From Pseudomonas hunanensis (GTDB lineage: Bacteria > Pseudomonadota > Gammaproteobacteria > Pseudomonadales > Pseudomonadaceae), in the NCBI RefSeq assembly GCF_013393325.1, contig NZ_QJRC01000098.1:458713-504305 (forward strand): 45,593 bases of DNA, given 5' to 3'. Each line of letters starts with the position of its first letter. Position 1 is the stretch's first letter. The notes beneath the pieces were generated by a model. That model was not told where the DNA came from and made no database searches. It worked only from the letters and a program-made list of their open reading frames with translations. Of this stretch, positions 39,476-45,593 are shown piece by piece. A program made the position numbers and the translations under genes.

Positions 39476-39811
39476 TTAGAACGGCATCTTGAAGCCTGGC
39501 GGCAGTTGCATGCCGGCGGTCATGCCGCCCATCTTCTCCTGGCTGCTTTGCTCGACCTTGCGCACGGCGTCGTTCAACGCAGCGGCAATCAGGTCTTCCA
39601 GCACTTCCTTGTCGTCTTCATCAGTCGACATCAGGCTCTGGTCGATGCTGACGCGCTTGACGTCGTGACGACCGGTCATCACCACGCTCACCAGACCGCC
39701 ACCGGACTGGCCGGTGACTTCGGCGTTGGCCAGCTCTTCCTGCATCTTCTGCATCTTTTCCTGCATCTGCTGGGCCTGCTTCATCAGGCCGGCCATGCCA
39801 CCTTTCATCAT
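39476..39811 (-). CDS. ybaB: YbaB/EbfC nucleoid-associated protein
   Basis: 111 residues from ATG 39811 (MMKGGMAGLMKQAQQMQEKM); the longer frame to 39865 lacks family similarity. Long N-terminal coiled helix, central sheet GGGLVSVVMTGRHDVKRVSID, then a second helix. It forms tweezer-like dimers that bind DNA. The C-terminal Gly/Met-rich tail (GGMTAGMQLPPGFKMPF) is typical of Pseudomonas. It is 63 bases after dnaX in the conserved dnaX-ybaB-recR order. Confidence 0.95.
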   Translation of the reverse strand: MMKGGMAGLMKQAQQMQEKMQKMQEELANAEVTGQSGGGLVSVVMTGRHDVKRVSIDQSLMSTDEDDKEVLEDLIAAALNDAVRKVEQSSQEKMGGMTAGMQLPPGFKMPF

Positions 39812-39874
39812 GGGGTATACCTCGATTGGGTCATGTGATGCGGCCTGGCATCGGGCCGGCCGCATGGTTATCCG

Positions 39875-41938
39875 TTACTGGCCCTGATCGACCAGGGCTT
39901 CTACAGGCTCAATAGTATCCTGCCGTACCTTGGCGCCGAACAACTTGATCATCTGCTGGATCAACGGATCCTGCTCGATCGAAGTGACCGCGTCCTGCTG
40001 GCGCTCGGCACGCTTGCGCGCTGCGGCCTGGGCCGGGGTTTCCTGCTCGGGCAGGATCAGCTCGATGCGCAGGTTAAGCGTACGCCCCAGGTGCTGGTTA
40101 AGCGCCTCGTTCAAGCGCCGCTGCTGGGTTGCATTGAACAGCGCGCCCTGGCCCGGGTCCAGGTGCAGCAGCCAATCGTCACCCTCGGCGGTAATCAGCG
40201 TACAGTTTGCCGCGATGTTGCCTGTCATACCGGACACAGGCAACTGTGGGAATAATTCCAGCCATTGCAGGGCCAGGCCCGTGGCCGGCTTGGCTGCTGG
40301 CAGCGGTTGAGCTACAGGCTTGGGCGCTTCTTCCTGAACGTGCTCGGCCAGTTCGTCCAGGTAGCTGAAACCGACTGGGTCGCTTTCGCCGCCGTAGTAG
40401 TCTTCATCCAGCGGCGGCTCATCGTCGCGATCCATGCCCACGGCAGCATAGGCAGACGGATCGAAAGGCGGCTCGTCAAGTACCGGGGCAGCCTTCGGGG
40501 GCGCCGCCGGGGCAACCGGTTCAGGCACAGGTGCAGGTGCAGCCGCTACCGGAGCAGGTGCGGCTGCCGGTTCTTCCCATGGCAGGTCGACCACCTCGGC
40601 AACAGGCTCGGGCACGGAAATGGCCTCGATCTCGGCCTTCAGCTCAACGTCTGGCTCGACCTCCGGCTCATGGTCGGCTGTCGCCGGTGCAGGCACTTCC
40701 ACCTGCGTCGCGGCTACCGCAGGCTCAGGCGGCACGAACGCGACAGGCGGTGTGGGCTCGGCCGGCGCCAAGGCTGCCACCGGCGCTGCGGGATCAGCTG
40801 TGGCCTGGCTGATCCCCACTGGCTTTAGCACCGGTTTCGGTGCGTCGTCCGTATCGGCCGGGCGGAACGCCAGCATACGCAGCAGGACCATTTCGAACCC
40901 ACCACGCGGGTCCGGCGCCAACGGCAGATCGCGGCGGCCGATCAGGCCCATCTGGTAATAGAATTGCACGTCTTCGGCCGGCAGCGCCGAAGCCAGCGCC
41001 AGTACACGCTCACGATCGCCCTGGCCGTTGTCCACCGCTTCCGGCAGCGCCTGGGCGATGGCCACACGGTGCAGCACATTGAGCATTTCGGCCAGCACGC
41101 CCGACCAGTCCGGCCCCTGCTCGGCCAGGTTGCGCACGGCCTCCAGCAACGCCCTGGCGTCACCTTCAAGCAGCGCCTGCAGCACACCATAGACCTGGCC
41201 ATGGTCGAGGCTGCCCAACATGGCGCGTACATCGGCAGCCAGCACCTTGCCTTCGCCAAAGGCGATGGCCTGATCGGTCAAGCTCATGGCGTCACGCATT
41301 GAGCCATCAGCCGCACGGCCCAGCAGCCACAGGGCATCCGGCTCGAACGGTACGTTTTCGGCGGACAGCACGTGGCTCAGGTGCTCGACCACCCGCTCCG
41401 GGCTCATGTTCTTCAACGAGAACTGCAGGCAGCGCGACAGGATGGTGGCCGGCAGCTTCTGCGGGTCGGTGGTGGCAAGGATGAACTTGACGTAGGGCGG
41501 CGGCTCTTCCAGCGTTTTGAGCAAGGCGTTGAACGAGTGGGTCGAGAGCATGTGCACTTCGTCGATCAAGTAGACCTTGAAGCGCCCACGGCTGGGGGCG
41601 TACTGCACGTTATCGAGCAGTTCACGGGTGTCCTCGACCTTGGTGCGGCTGGCGGCGTCGATCTCGATCAGGTCGACAAAACGGCCTTCGTCGATCTCCC
41701 TGCACACCGAACAGGTGCCGCACGGGGTGGAGGTAATGCCGGTTTCGCAGTTCAGGCACTTGGCGATGATACGGGCGATGGTGGTCTTGCCCACGCCCCG
41801 GGTACCGGTAAACAGGTAGGCGTGGTGCAGGCGCTGGTTGTCCAAGGCATTGATCAAGGCCTTCAGCACATGGGCCTGGCCGACCATTTCGCGGAACGAG
41901 CGCGGACGCCATTTACGTGCAAGAACCTGATAACTCAT
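39875..41938 (-). CDS. dnaX: DnaX, DNA polymerase III tau/gamma subunit
   Basis: 687 residues. AAA+ clamp-loader core: Walker A GTRGVGKTTIARI (about 45-57), zinc module C-L-N-C...C-G-T-C-S-V-C (64-79), Walker B LIDEVHML, sensor 1 LATTDPQKLP and the SRC motif in ILSRCLQF. An Ala/Pro/Glu-rich linker (about 365-545) precedes the tau C-terminal domain that binds polymerase alpha. No A-run suitable for the E. coli-type gamma frameshift is visible, so any shorter form would need another mechanism. The start ATG 41938 is in MSYQVLARKWRPRSF, the universal family start. Confidence 0.96.
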   Translation of the reverse strand: MSYQVLARKWRPRSFREMVGQAHVLKALINALDNQRLHHAYLFTGTRGVGKTTIARIIAKCLNCETGITSTPCGTCSVCREIDEGRFVDLIEIDAASRTKVEDTRELLDNVQYAPSRGRFKVYLIDEVHMLSTHSFNALLKTLEEPPPYVKFILATTDPQKLPATILSRCLQFSLKNMSPERVVEHLSHVLSAENVPFEPDALWLLGRAADGSMRDAMSLTDQAIAFGEGKVLAADVRAMLGSLDHGQVYGVLQALLEGDARALLEAVRNLAEQGPDWSGVLAEMLNVLHRVAIAQALPEAVDNGQGDRERVLALASALPAEDVQFYYQMGLIGRRDLPLAPDPRGGFEMVLLRMLAFRPADTDDAPKPVLKPVGISQATADPAAPVAALAPAEPTPPVAFVPPEPAVAATQVEVPAPATADHEPEVEPDVELKAEIEAISVPEPVAEVVDLPWEEPAAAPAPVAAAPAPVPEPVAPAAPPKAAPVLDEPPFDPSAYAAVGMDRDDEPPLDEDYYGGESDPVGFSYLDELAEHVQEEAPKPVAQPLPAAKPATGLALQWLELFPQLPVSGMTGNIAANCTLITAEGDDWLLHLDPGQGALFNATQQRRLNEALNQHLGRTLNLRIELILPEQETPAQAAARKRAERQQDAVTSIEQDPLIQQMIKLFGAKVRQDTIEPVEALVDQGQ

Positions 41939-42062
41939 CGAAAAACCATCGTAGCCTGATAGAGCGGAAGATCGCTAATGCTAGCGGAGCGGGGGCAAAA
42001 TTGCACCCTGCGCGAGTCGTCTAAGCTTGGAAGCAGGCGCGTTGTTCAAGGAGGATACGCCT

Positions 42063-42827
42063 TTGCCAATATTGCTGGCCCTTCTGCTGCTCTGGTCTGC
42101 CCACTGCCTGGCTGAACAGCCGGTGCTGCGCTTCTCTGTCGCGGAGAGCTGGAGCATGCCGCTGGTGCGCATCGAAGCTGACCAGCCCGTGGAAGGCCTG
42201 GTGTACGACCTGATAGAGGCGCTGGCCAAGGAAGTGGGCGTACGCCCCCAATACCACGTGATGGCTCGCCTGCGCCTGCAGGAGGCCATGAACAGCGGTG
42301 ATATCGATGTGCGCTGCTATGTCAGCACCCAGTGGTTCAATGATCGCCCAGGGGATTTTGTCTGGAGCATCCCGCTGATTCACCAGCGCGACCTGCTGGT
42401 GGGGCGCGTTGGCGATAGCTCCCCGATGCCCGCGGAGCAATTGCCTGCCCAGGCTATCGGCACGGTGCTGGGTTACACCTACTCGACCTTGCAACCTCTG
42501 CTGGATCAAGGCCGACTGCACCGCGAAGACAGCCGCAGCCAGTTGCTGGTGCTGCAGAAGCTGCAGGCTGGGCGCTATCGGCATGCGGTGAGCAACCAAC
42601 TGTCGTTGCAGTGGTTCAACCAGGGTTTGCCAGCCGACCAACGATTGCAGGGATTGGCGGTGCTGGAAGAGCAGGACCTCGGGTGCATGGTGCGCAATGA
42701 TCCCGCAGTGCCGACACAAGGGTTGTTGCGGGCGTTGGTAAGGATGAAGCAGTCGGGGGAGATCGAGCGGATTTTGCAGCGCTATGGCGGGATGGGGCCT
42801 TGGGATGCTCCGGCGCCCCACCCTTGA
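42063..42827 (+). CDS. Periplasmic solute-binding protein, SBP_bac_3-like (TTG start)
   Basis: 254 residues from TTG 42063, chosen because a strong AAGGAGGA (42048-42055) lies seven bases upstream; ATG or GTG starts are not available nearby. Signal peptide LPILLALLLLWSAHCLA-EQ. The mature part resembles amino-acid-type binding proteins (VLRFSVAESWSMPLVRIE, GLVYDLIEALAKEVGV, DIDVRCYVSTQWF, QSGEIERILQRYGG). No transporter genes are adjacent. It is divergent from dnaX. Ligand unknown; it may have a sensory rather than uptake role. Confidence 0.75.
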   Translation: MPILLALLLLWSAHCLAEQPVLRFSVAESWSMPLVRIEADQPVEGLVYDLIEALAKEVGVRPQYHVMARLRLQEAMNSGDIDVRCYVSTQWFNDRPGDFVWSIPLIHQRDLLVGRVGDSSPMPAEQLPAQAIGTVLGYTYSTLQPLLDQGRLHREDSRSQLLVLQKLQAGRYRHAVSNQLSLQWFNQGLPADQRLQGLAVLEEQDLGCMVRNDPAVPTQGLLRALVRMKQSGEIERILQRYGGMGPWDAPAPHP

Positions 42828-42924
42828 TCTCGGTTGTGCTGACAGGTGTGAAGGCGCAGGCGATACTGGCCCGGGAAGATGTAGGAGCGAGCTTGCAAGG
42901 TGGCTCCGACCAAATTGATCACAC

Positions 42925-43413
42925 TCACACCAAAGCCAGCAAACCCGCACTCAAGAACAACCCCACTCCAAACACAAAATGCGTAGCCAAGCTCTTCAAG
43001 CAGTTGCGCGCAGGCGTCGGCGTTCTGGACGCGAAGAAACCCGCCCCCATCACCGGCTGCATGAAGCACAGCGGCGCCACGACGGTGCCTACGCCAACAA
43101 CTACCGCAGGGAGCAAAGTAGGCGCCAGCAACCAGCTCTCACCTACGATCACAACCAGCAGCATCGCGAACAGCACGCCGATCGCATAATGAATCACCCA
43201 CCCCCACACCAGCTCATTGCGCACCGGCTCTGCTTTGGCAATCGCCTGGTGCGACACACGGCCGTCAAGCAGATGCCCCGCCCAACGCCCGACCATGGCG
43301 AAGTTCAATGTGGCGACACCCAGCCGCCTCAGCAGCAACCCCCACAGGTCCATCACGATGGTGGCACCGATGCCAATCGGCAAGGCAGCTAGAAACATCG
43401 CAGTAAACGTCAT
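42925..43413 (-). CDS. DUF2938 family membrane protein
   Basis: 162 residues with about four membrane helices (MFLAALPIGIGATIVMDLWGLLLR, VIHYAIGVLFAMLLVVIVG, LLPAVVVGVGTVVAPLCFM, FVFGVGLFLSAGLLALV). The motifs VMDLWGLLLRRLG and PVMGAGFFASRTP are those of the DUF2938 family, whose function is unknown. It is divergent from a MerR-type regulator with a palindromic site between them, so it is the likely target of that regulator. Confidence 0.85.
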   Translation of the reverse strand: MTFTAMFLAALPIGIGATIVMDLWGLLLRRLGVATLNFAMVGRWAGHLLDGRVSHQAIAKAEPVRNELVWGWVIHYAIGVLFAMLLVVIVGESWLLAPTLLPAVVVGVGTVVAPLCFMQPVMGAGFFASRTPTPARNCLKSLATHFVFGVGLFLSAGLLALV

Positions 43414-43465
43414 TGAACAAGCCCTCGAAGATTGACGGTCATCACCATGCCGCGCAGCATAGAAG

Positions 43466-43481
43466 TTGAAGTCAACTTCAA
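43466..43481. promoter_or_regulatory. Palindromic operator between DUF2938 gene and MerR regulator
   Basis: TTGAAGTCAACTTCAA is a perfect 16-base palindrome placed 53 bases from the DUF2938 start and 15 bases before the regulator's start. Position and symmetry fit a MerR-family operator controlling both genes; this is inferred. Confidence 0.6.
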
Positions 43482-43495
43482 GTCAAGGGCCAAAA

Positions 43496-43915
43496 ATGGA
43501 CATTGCCGACGTCGCCAAACGCACAGGCGTACCTGCATCGACACTGCGTTACTACGAGAAGAAAGGTTTGCTCAAGTCCCTGGCCGGGCGCGGCCAGCGG
43601 CGGCAGTTTGCTGCCGACGTGGCAGACAGGCTGGCACTGATCGCCCTAGGGCAAGCGGCGGGATTTTCGCTGGATGAAGTAGGCGCCATGCTGGTGGACT
43701 TGCAGGTGGACCGGCAGATGCTGCTGGCCAAGGCAGACGAAATTGATGCGCGGATCAGGCGGCTGCAGGCCATGAGCAAAGGATTGCGGCATGCCGCGCA
43801 GTGCCCGGAGGAAGATCATCTTGCATGCCCGAAATTTCAGCGGCTGATGAAACTGTCGGCTACGGGAGCATTGGGAATGAAGCAGGGAAGAACGAAGGCG
43901 TTCGCGGCAAATTGA
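43496..43915 (+). CDS. MerR-family transcriptional regulator
   Basis: 139 residues from ATG 43496; an upstream in-frame start at 43466 would fall on the palindromic operator and is unlikely. The N-terminal winged helix-turn-helix MDIADVAKRTGVPASTLRYYEKKGLL is followed by GRGQRRQFAADVADRLALIALGQAAGFSLDEVGAML and the dimerisation coiled coil (MLLAKADEIDARIRRLQAMSKGL). The C-terminus has CPEEDHLACPKFQRL with two Cys that could sense redox or a metal, but no known effector pattern is clear. It probably controls the divergent DUF2938 gene. Confidence 0.88.
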   Translation: MDIADVAKRTGVPASTLRYYEKKGLLKSLAGRGQRRQFAADVADRLALIALGQAAGFSLDEVGAMLVDLQVDRQMLLAKADEIDARIRRLQAMSKGLRHAAQCPEEDHLACPKFQRLMKLSATGALGMKQGRTKAFAAN

Positions 43916-43922
43916 GGTTTTT

Positions 43923-44024
43923 CACCCCCAGAAATGGAGGCGGCCCCACCAGCCACACCCCGGCACTCGATGTTCCCGCTATGGCTGCTCCCTTCCGGGC
44001 CTGAATAAATGTCATGGGGGAGTG
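43923..44024 (-). ncRNA. ffs: 4.5S RNA of the signal recognition particle
   Basis: On the minus strand CAGGCCCGGAAGGGAGCAGC is the conserved SRP apical loop (E. coli: CAGGUCCGGAAGGAAGCAGC). The flanks can pair into the long hairpin, and the closing stem is CACTCCCCCA with TGGGGGTG. Length is about 100 nt, as in other bacterial small SRP RNAs. It binds Ffh and targets nascent membrane proteins. Ends are estimated from the closing stem. Confidence 0.9.
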
Positions 44025-44043
44025 TTCAGCAATCGGTGCAAGC

Positions 44044-44069
44044 CTTATAGGGCGAGGGTTTCAGGTCAA
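44044..44069 (-). promoter_or_regulatory. Possible promoter of ffs
   Basis: On the minus strand TTGACC (44064-44069) and TATAAG (44044-44049) lie upstream of the 4.5S RNA, with the -10 about 20 bases before its mapped stem. The spacer is only 14 bases, shorter than usual, so the pairing of the two hexamers is tentative. Confidence 0.4.
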
Positions 44070-44187
44070 CGGGGTAGCAGATTCTGTATCCGTGTGAGCT
44101 CTCAGCATGCACGCTCAAAGCTCGGGGTGTGACCAGAAATGTTCCACTCAATTGGTCCACTTTACTGGTCCACTCTGGTGCTCCCAC

Positions 44188-44361
44188 ATGGCCTACATCA
44201 TCCGCCGCCAGTCCGTCTACTACCTCAACCTTCGACTACCAAAGCACCTGTTCCCCAACCGTCACACCCTTCGCGTTTCCCTGCGAGTGCGTGAGCGTCA
44301 GATAGCTCTATTCCTAGCAACCTCACTTGTCCAGAAGGTGTATAGCCACTTGAGTGAGCAC
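44188..44361 (+). pseudogene. N-terminal stub of a tyrosine recombinase, cut by an IS
   Basis: 58 codons from ATG 44188 (MAYIIRRQSVYYLNLRLPKHLF...). IRRxSVYYxxxRxP and the following RVSLRVRERQIALFLA are the N-terminal domain typical of phage/island integrases (DUF6538-type). The frame is broken at 44362 by the left end of the IS3 element, which supplies the TGA stop, so core-binding and catalytic domains are missing here. Any remainder lies beyond the window. Placed just upstream of ffs, it suggests the edge of a genomic island; the integration site itself is not identified. Confidence 0.7.
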
Positions 44362-44424
44362 TGAATCGCCCCTGGTTTCGTAGACACCTCCAAGCCTCAT
44401 AATGAGGCCCAAATAGGAGGTGTC

Positions 44425-44703
44425 ATGAGTCGTCAGCGTTACCCCGAAGAATTCAAAATCGAAGCGGTCAAGCAAGTGACCGAGAAAGGCAAGACTGTCG
44501 CCGATGTTGCCCAGCGCCTGGGCATGTCTGTTCACAGCCTCTACGCCTGGATCAAGCTCTACAGCAAACCCCAAGAGCAGCGTCAGCAAGACGATGAGCA
44601 GCAAGCCGAACTGCGCAAGCTTCGCGCAGAACTCAAGCGCGTGACTGAAGAGCGAGACATCTTAAAAAAGGCCGCCGCGTACTTTGCCAAGGAGTGCAAC
44701 TGA
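44425..44703 (+). CDS. IS3-family transposase OrfA
   Basis: 92 residues. The helix-turn-helix RYPEEFKIEAVKQVTEKGKTVADVAQRLGMSVHSLYAWI is followed by a leucine zipper (RKLRAELKRVTEERDILKKAA). It binds the terminal repeats. A_AAA_AAG at 44664-44670, in frame within ILKK, is the expected -1 slippage site to make the OrfAB transposase. It overlaps orfB by ten bases. Confidence 0.93.
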   Translation: MSRQRYPEEFKIEAVKQVTEKGKTVADVAQRLGMSVHSLYAWIKLYSKPQEQRQQDDEQQAELRKLRAELKRVTEERDILKKAAAYFAKECN

Positions 44704-45575
44704 AGTACGCCTTCATCAAGAAGCACTCGACGGATCACCCGGTGCGGCGCCTATGCCAAACCCTAAAGGTGCATCCCAGCGGCTACTACGCCTGGCTGAC
44801 CGAGCCTCAATCTGCCCGAGCAAAAGAAGATCATCGTCTGCTTGGCTTGATCAAACATGCTTGGCTCGAAAGCGGAGGTGTGTACGGCTACCGCAAAATT
44901 CATGATGACCTGCGTGAGCTGGGAGAGACATGCGGGCGCAATCGAGTCGGACGCTTGATGCAGGCAGAGGGGTTGCGTTCGCAAACGGGCTATCGGCGGC
45001 GTCCAGGGTTTTACGGTGGAAAGCCAACAGTGGCCTCTCCCAACCATCTCGCGCGGCAGTTCAAAGTCAGTGAGCCGAATAAGGTCTGGGTAACCGATAT
45101 CACTTACATCCGCACCTATGAAGGATGGCTGTACCTAGCGGTAGTCCTGGATCTGTTTTCCCGCCAAGTGATTGGCTGGTCAATGAAGCCCCGCATGTGC
45201 AGCGACCTGGCGCTTGACGCGATGTTGATGGCCGTGTGGCGCCGCAAACCACGGCAGCAAGTGATGATCCATTCAGACCAAGGCAGTCAATTCAGTAGCT
45301 CAGACTGGCAAAGCTTCTTGAAGGCCAACAATATAATCAGCAGCATGAGTCGGCGGGGAAATTGCCACGACAATGCCGTAGCCGAAAGCTTTTTCCAGCT
45401 TTTGAAGCGGGAGCGAATCCGACGAAAAATCTACGCAACACGTGACGAAGCCCGAAGTGATATTTTCGATTACATTGAAATGTTTTATAACCCAAGGCGC
45501 AGACACAGCAGTGCTATGCAGCTGTCGCCAGTAGAGTATGAGAAACGCTATTTTCTGAGCTTGGAGAGTGTCTAG
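44694..45575 (+). CDS. IS3-family transposase OrfB (DDE integrase)
   Basis: 293 residues. An N-terminal HTH_21-type region (GGVYGYRKIHDDLRELG) precedes the rve catalytic core with D-D-E: WVTDITYI, IHSDQGSQFSS and NAVAESFFQLLKRE, the last two 35 residues apart in the usual manner. It is intact to its stop at 45573-45575, 18 bases before the element's end, so the element looks capable of transposition. It is normally made as a fusion with OrfA by -1 frameshifting. Confidence 0.94.
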   Translation: MQLKYAFIKKHSTDHPVRRLCQTLKVHPSGYYAWLTEPQSARAKEDHRLLGLIKHAWLESGGVYGYRKIHDDLRELGETCGRNRVGRLMQAEGLRSQTGYRRRPGFYGGKPTVASPNHLARQFKVSEPNKVWVTDITYIRTYEGWLYLAVVLDLFSRQVIGWSMKPRMCSDLALDAMLMAVWRRKPRQQVMIHSDQGSQFSSSDWQSFLKANNIISSMSRRGNCHDNAVAESFFQLLKRERIRRKIYATRDEARSDIFDYIEMFYNPRRRHSSAMQLSPVEYEKRYFLSLESV

Positions 45576-45593
45576 GAAACCAGGGGCGATTCA

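Larger units (their letters stand above)
44362..45593 (+). mobile_element. Complete IS3-family insertion sequence
   Basis: 1232 bases bounded by inverted repeats that begin TGAATCGCCCCTGGTTTC at both ends. The first 26 bases match at 25 positions (the mismatch is base 19). It contains orfA and orfB with a -1 frameshift signal, the normal IS3 layout, and TGA...TCA ends. The right repeat ends on the final base of the window, so a target duplication cannot be checked. It interrupts the integrase gene. Confidence 0.93.

Noticed and set aside
39875..41938. E. coli-type programmed frameshift in dnaX to make gamma
   Set aside because: No A-AAA-AAG or similar slippery run occurs on the coding strand.

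Overview
The window looks like chromosomal DNA of a fluorescent Pseudomonas of the P. putida group. The evidence is the gene order pvdL, pvdS-type sigma factor, siderophore acetyltransferase, two tandem cbb3 oxidase operons, ccoGHIS, hemN, anr, apt, recR, ybaB, dnaX, 4.5S RNA. Most of it is GC-rich, with Pseudomonas-type REP pairs between genes. Species assignment is an inference; no rRNA is present.

Layout. (1) 1-275: part of a REP-type repeat and a frameshifted remnant of a pvdL 3' end. (2) 276-5357: an AT-richer, apparently imported island with a complete microcin B17-like RiPP cluster: a Gly/Ser/Cys-rich precursor (mcbA-like), the heterocyclisation enzymes (mcbB, mcbC, mcbD-like) and an ABC exporter (mcbE, mcbF-like). 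A possible ANR/FNR box lies upstream. (3) 5400-20316: pyoverdine genes: the giant NRPS PvdL (minus), divergent Fur-controlled pvdS, and a GNAT acyltransferase with a perfect PvdS-type promoter. (4) 20314-23033: an orphan periplasmic binding protein, a DEDDh exonuclease, ppnP and a small hydrolase. (5) 23084-35588: ccoNOQP-1, ccoNOQP-2, ccoG, ccoH, ccoI, ccoS and a TauE/SafE membrane protein, which build, copper-load and assemble cbb3 terminal oxidases. (6) 35694-38601: hemN (oxygen-independent haem synthesis), anr (their oxygen-sensing regulator) and apt. (7) 38729-41938 (minus): dnaX-ybaB-recR. (8) 42063-44024: a second binding protein, a DUF2938 membrane protein divergent from a MerR regulator, and 4.5S RNA. 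(9) 44188-45593: the N-terminal stub of a phage-type integrase, cut by a complete IS3-family element whose right inverted repeat ends on the last base of the window.

Two regulatory themes link the genes. Iron: Fur controls pvdS, and PvdS-type promoters precede the acyltransferase and, in weaker form, pvdL. Oxygen: ANR-type boxes (TTGAY-N4-RTCAA) precede ccoN-1, hemN, in a 13/14 form ccoG, and also the microcin precursor.

The most interesting system is the microcin-like cluster. Its precursor lacks the adjacent Ser-Cys/Cys-Ser pairs that give microcin B17 its fused bis-heterocycles. It has no mcbG-type immunity gene, its YcaO gene has no ATG/GTG/TTG start before its conserved N-terminus, and the cluster sits between an intact and a decayed copy of the pvdL 3' end.
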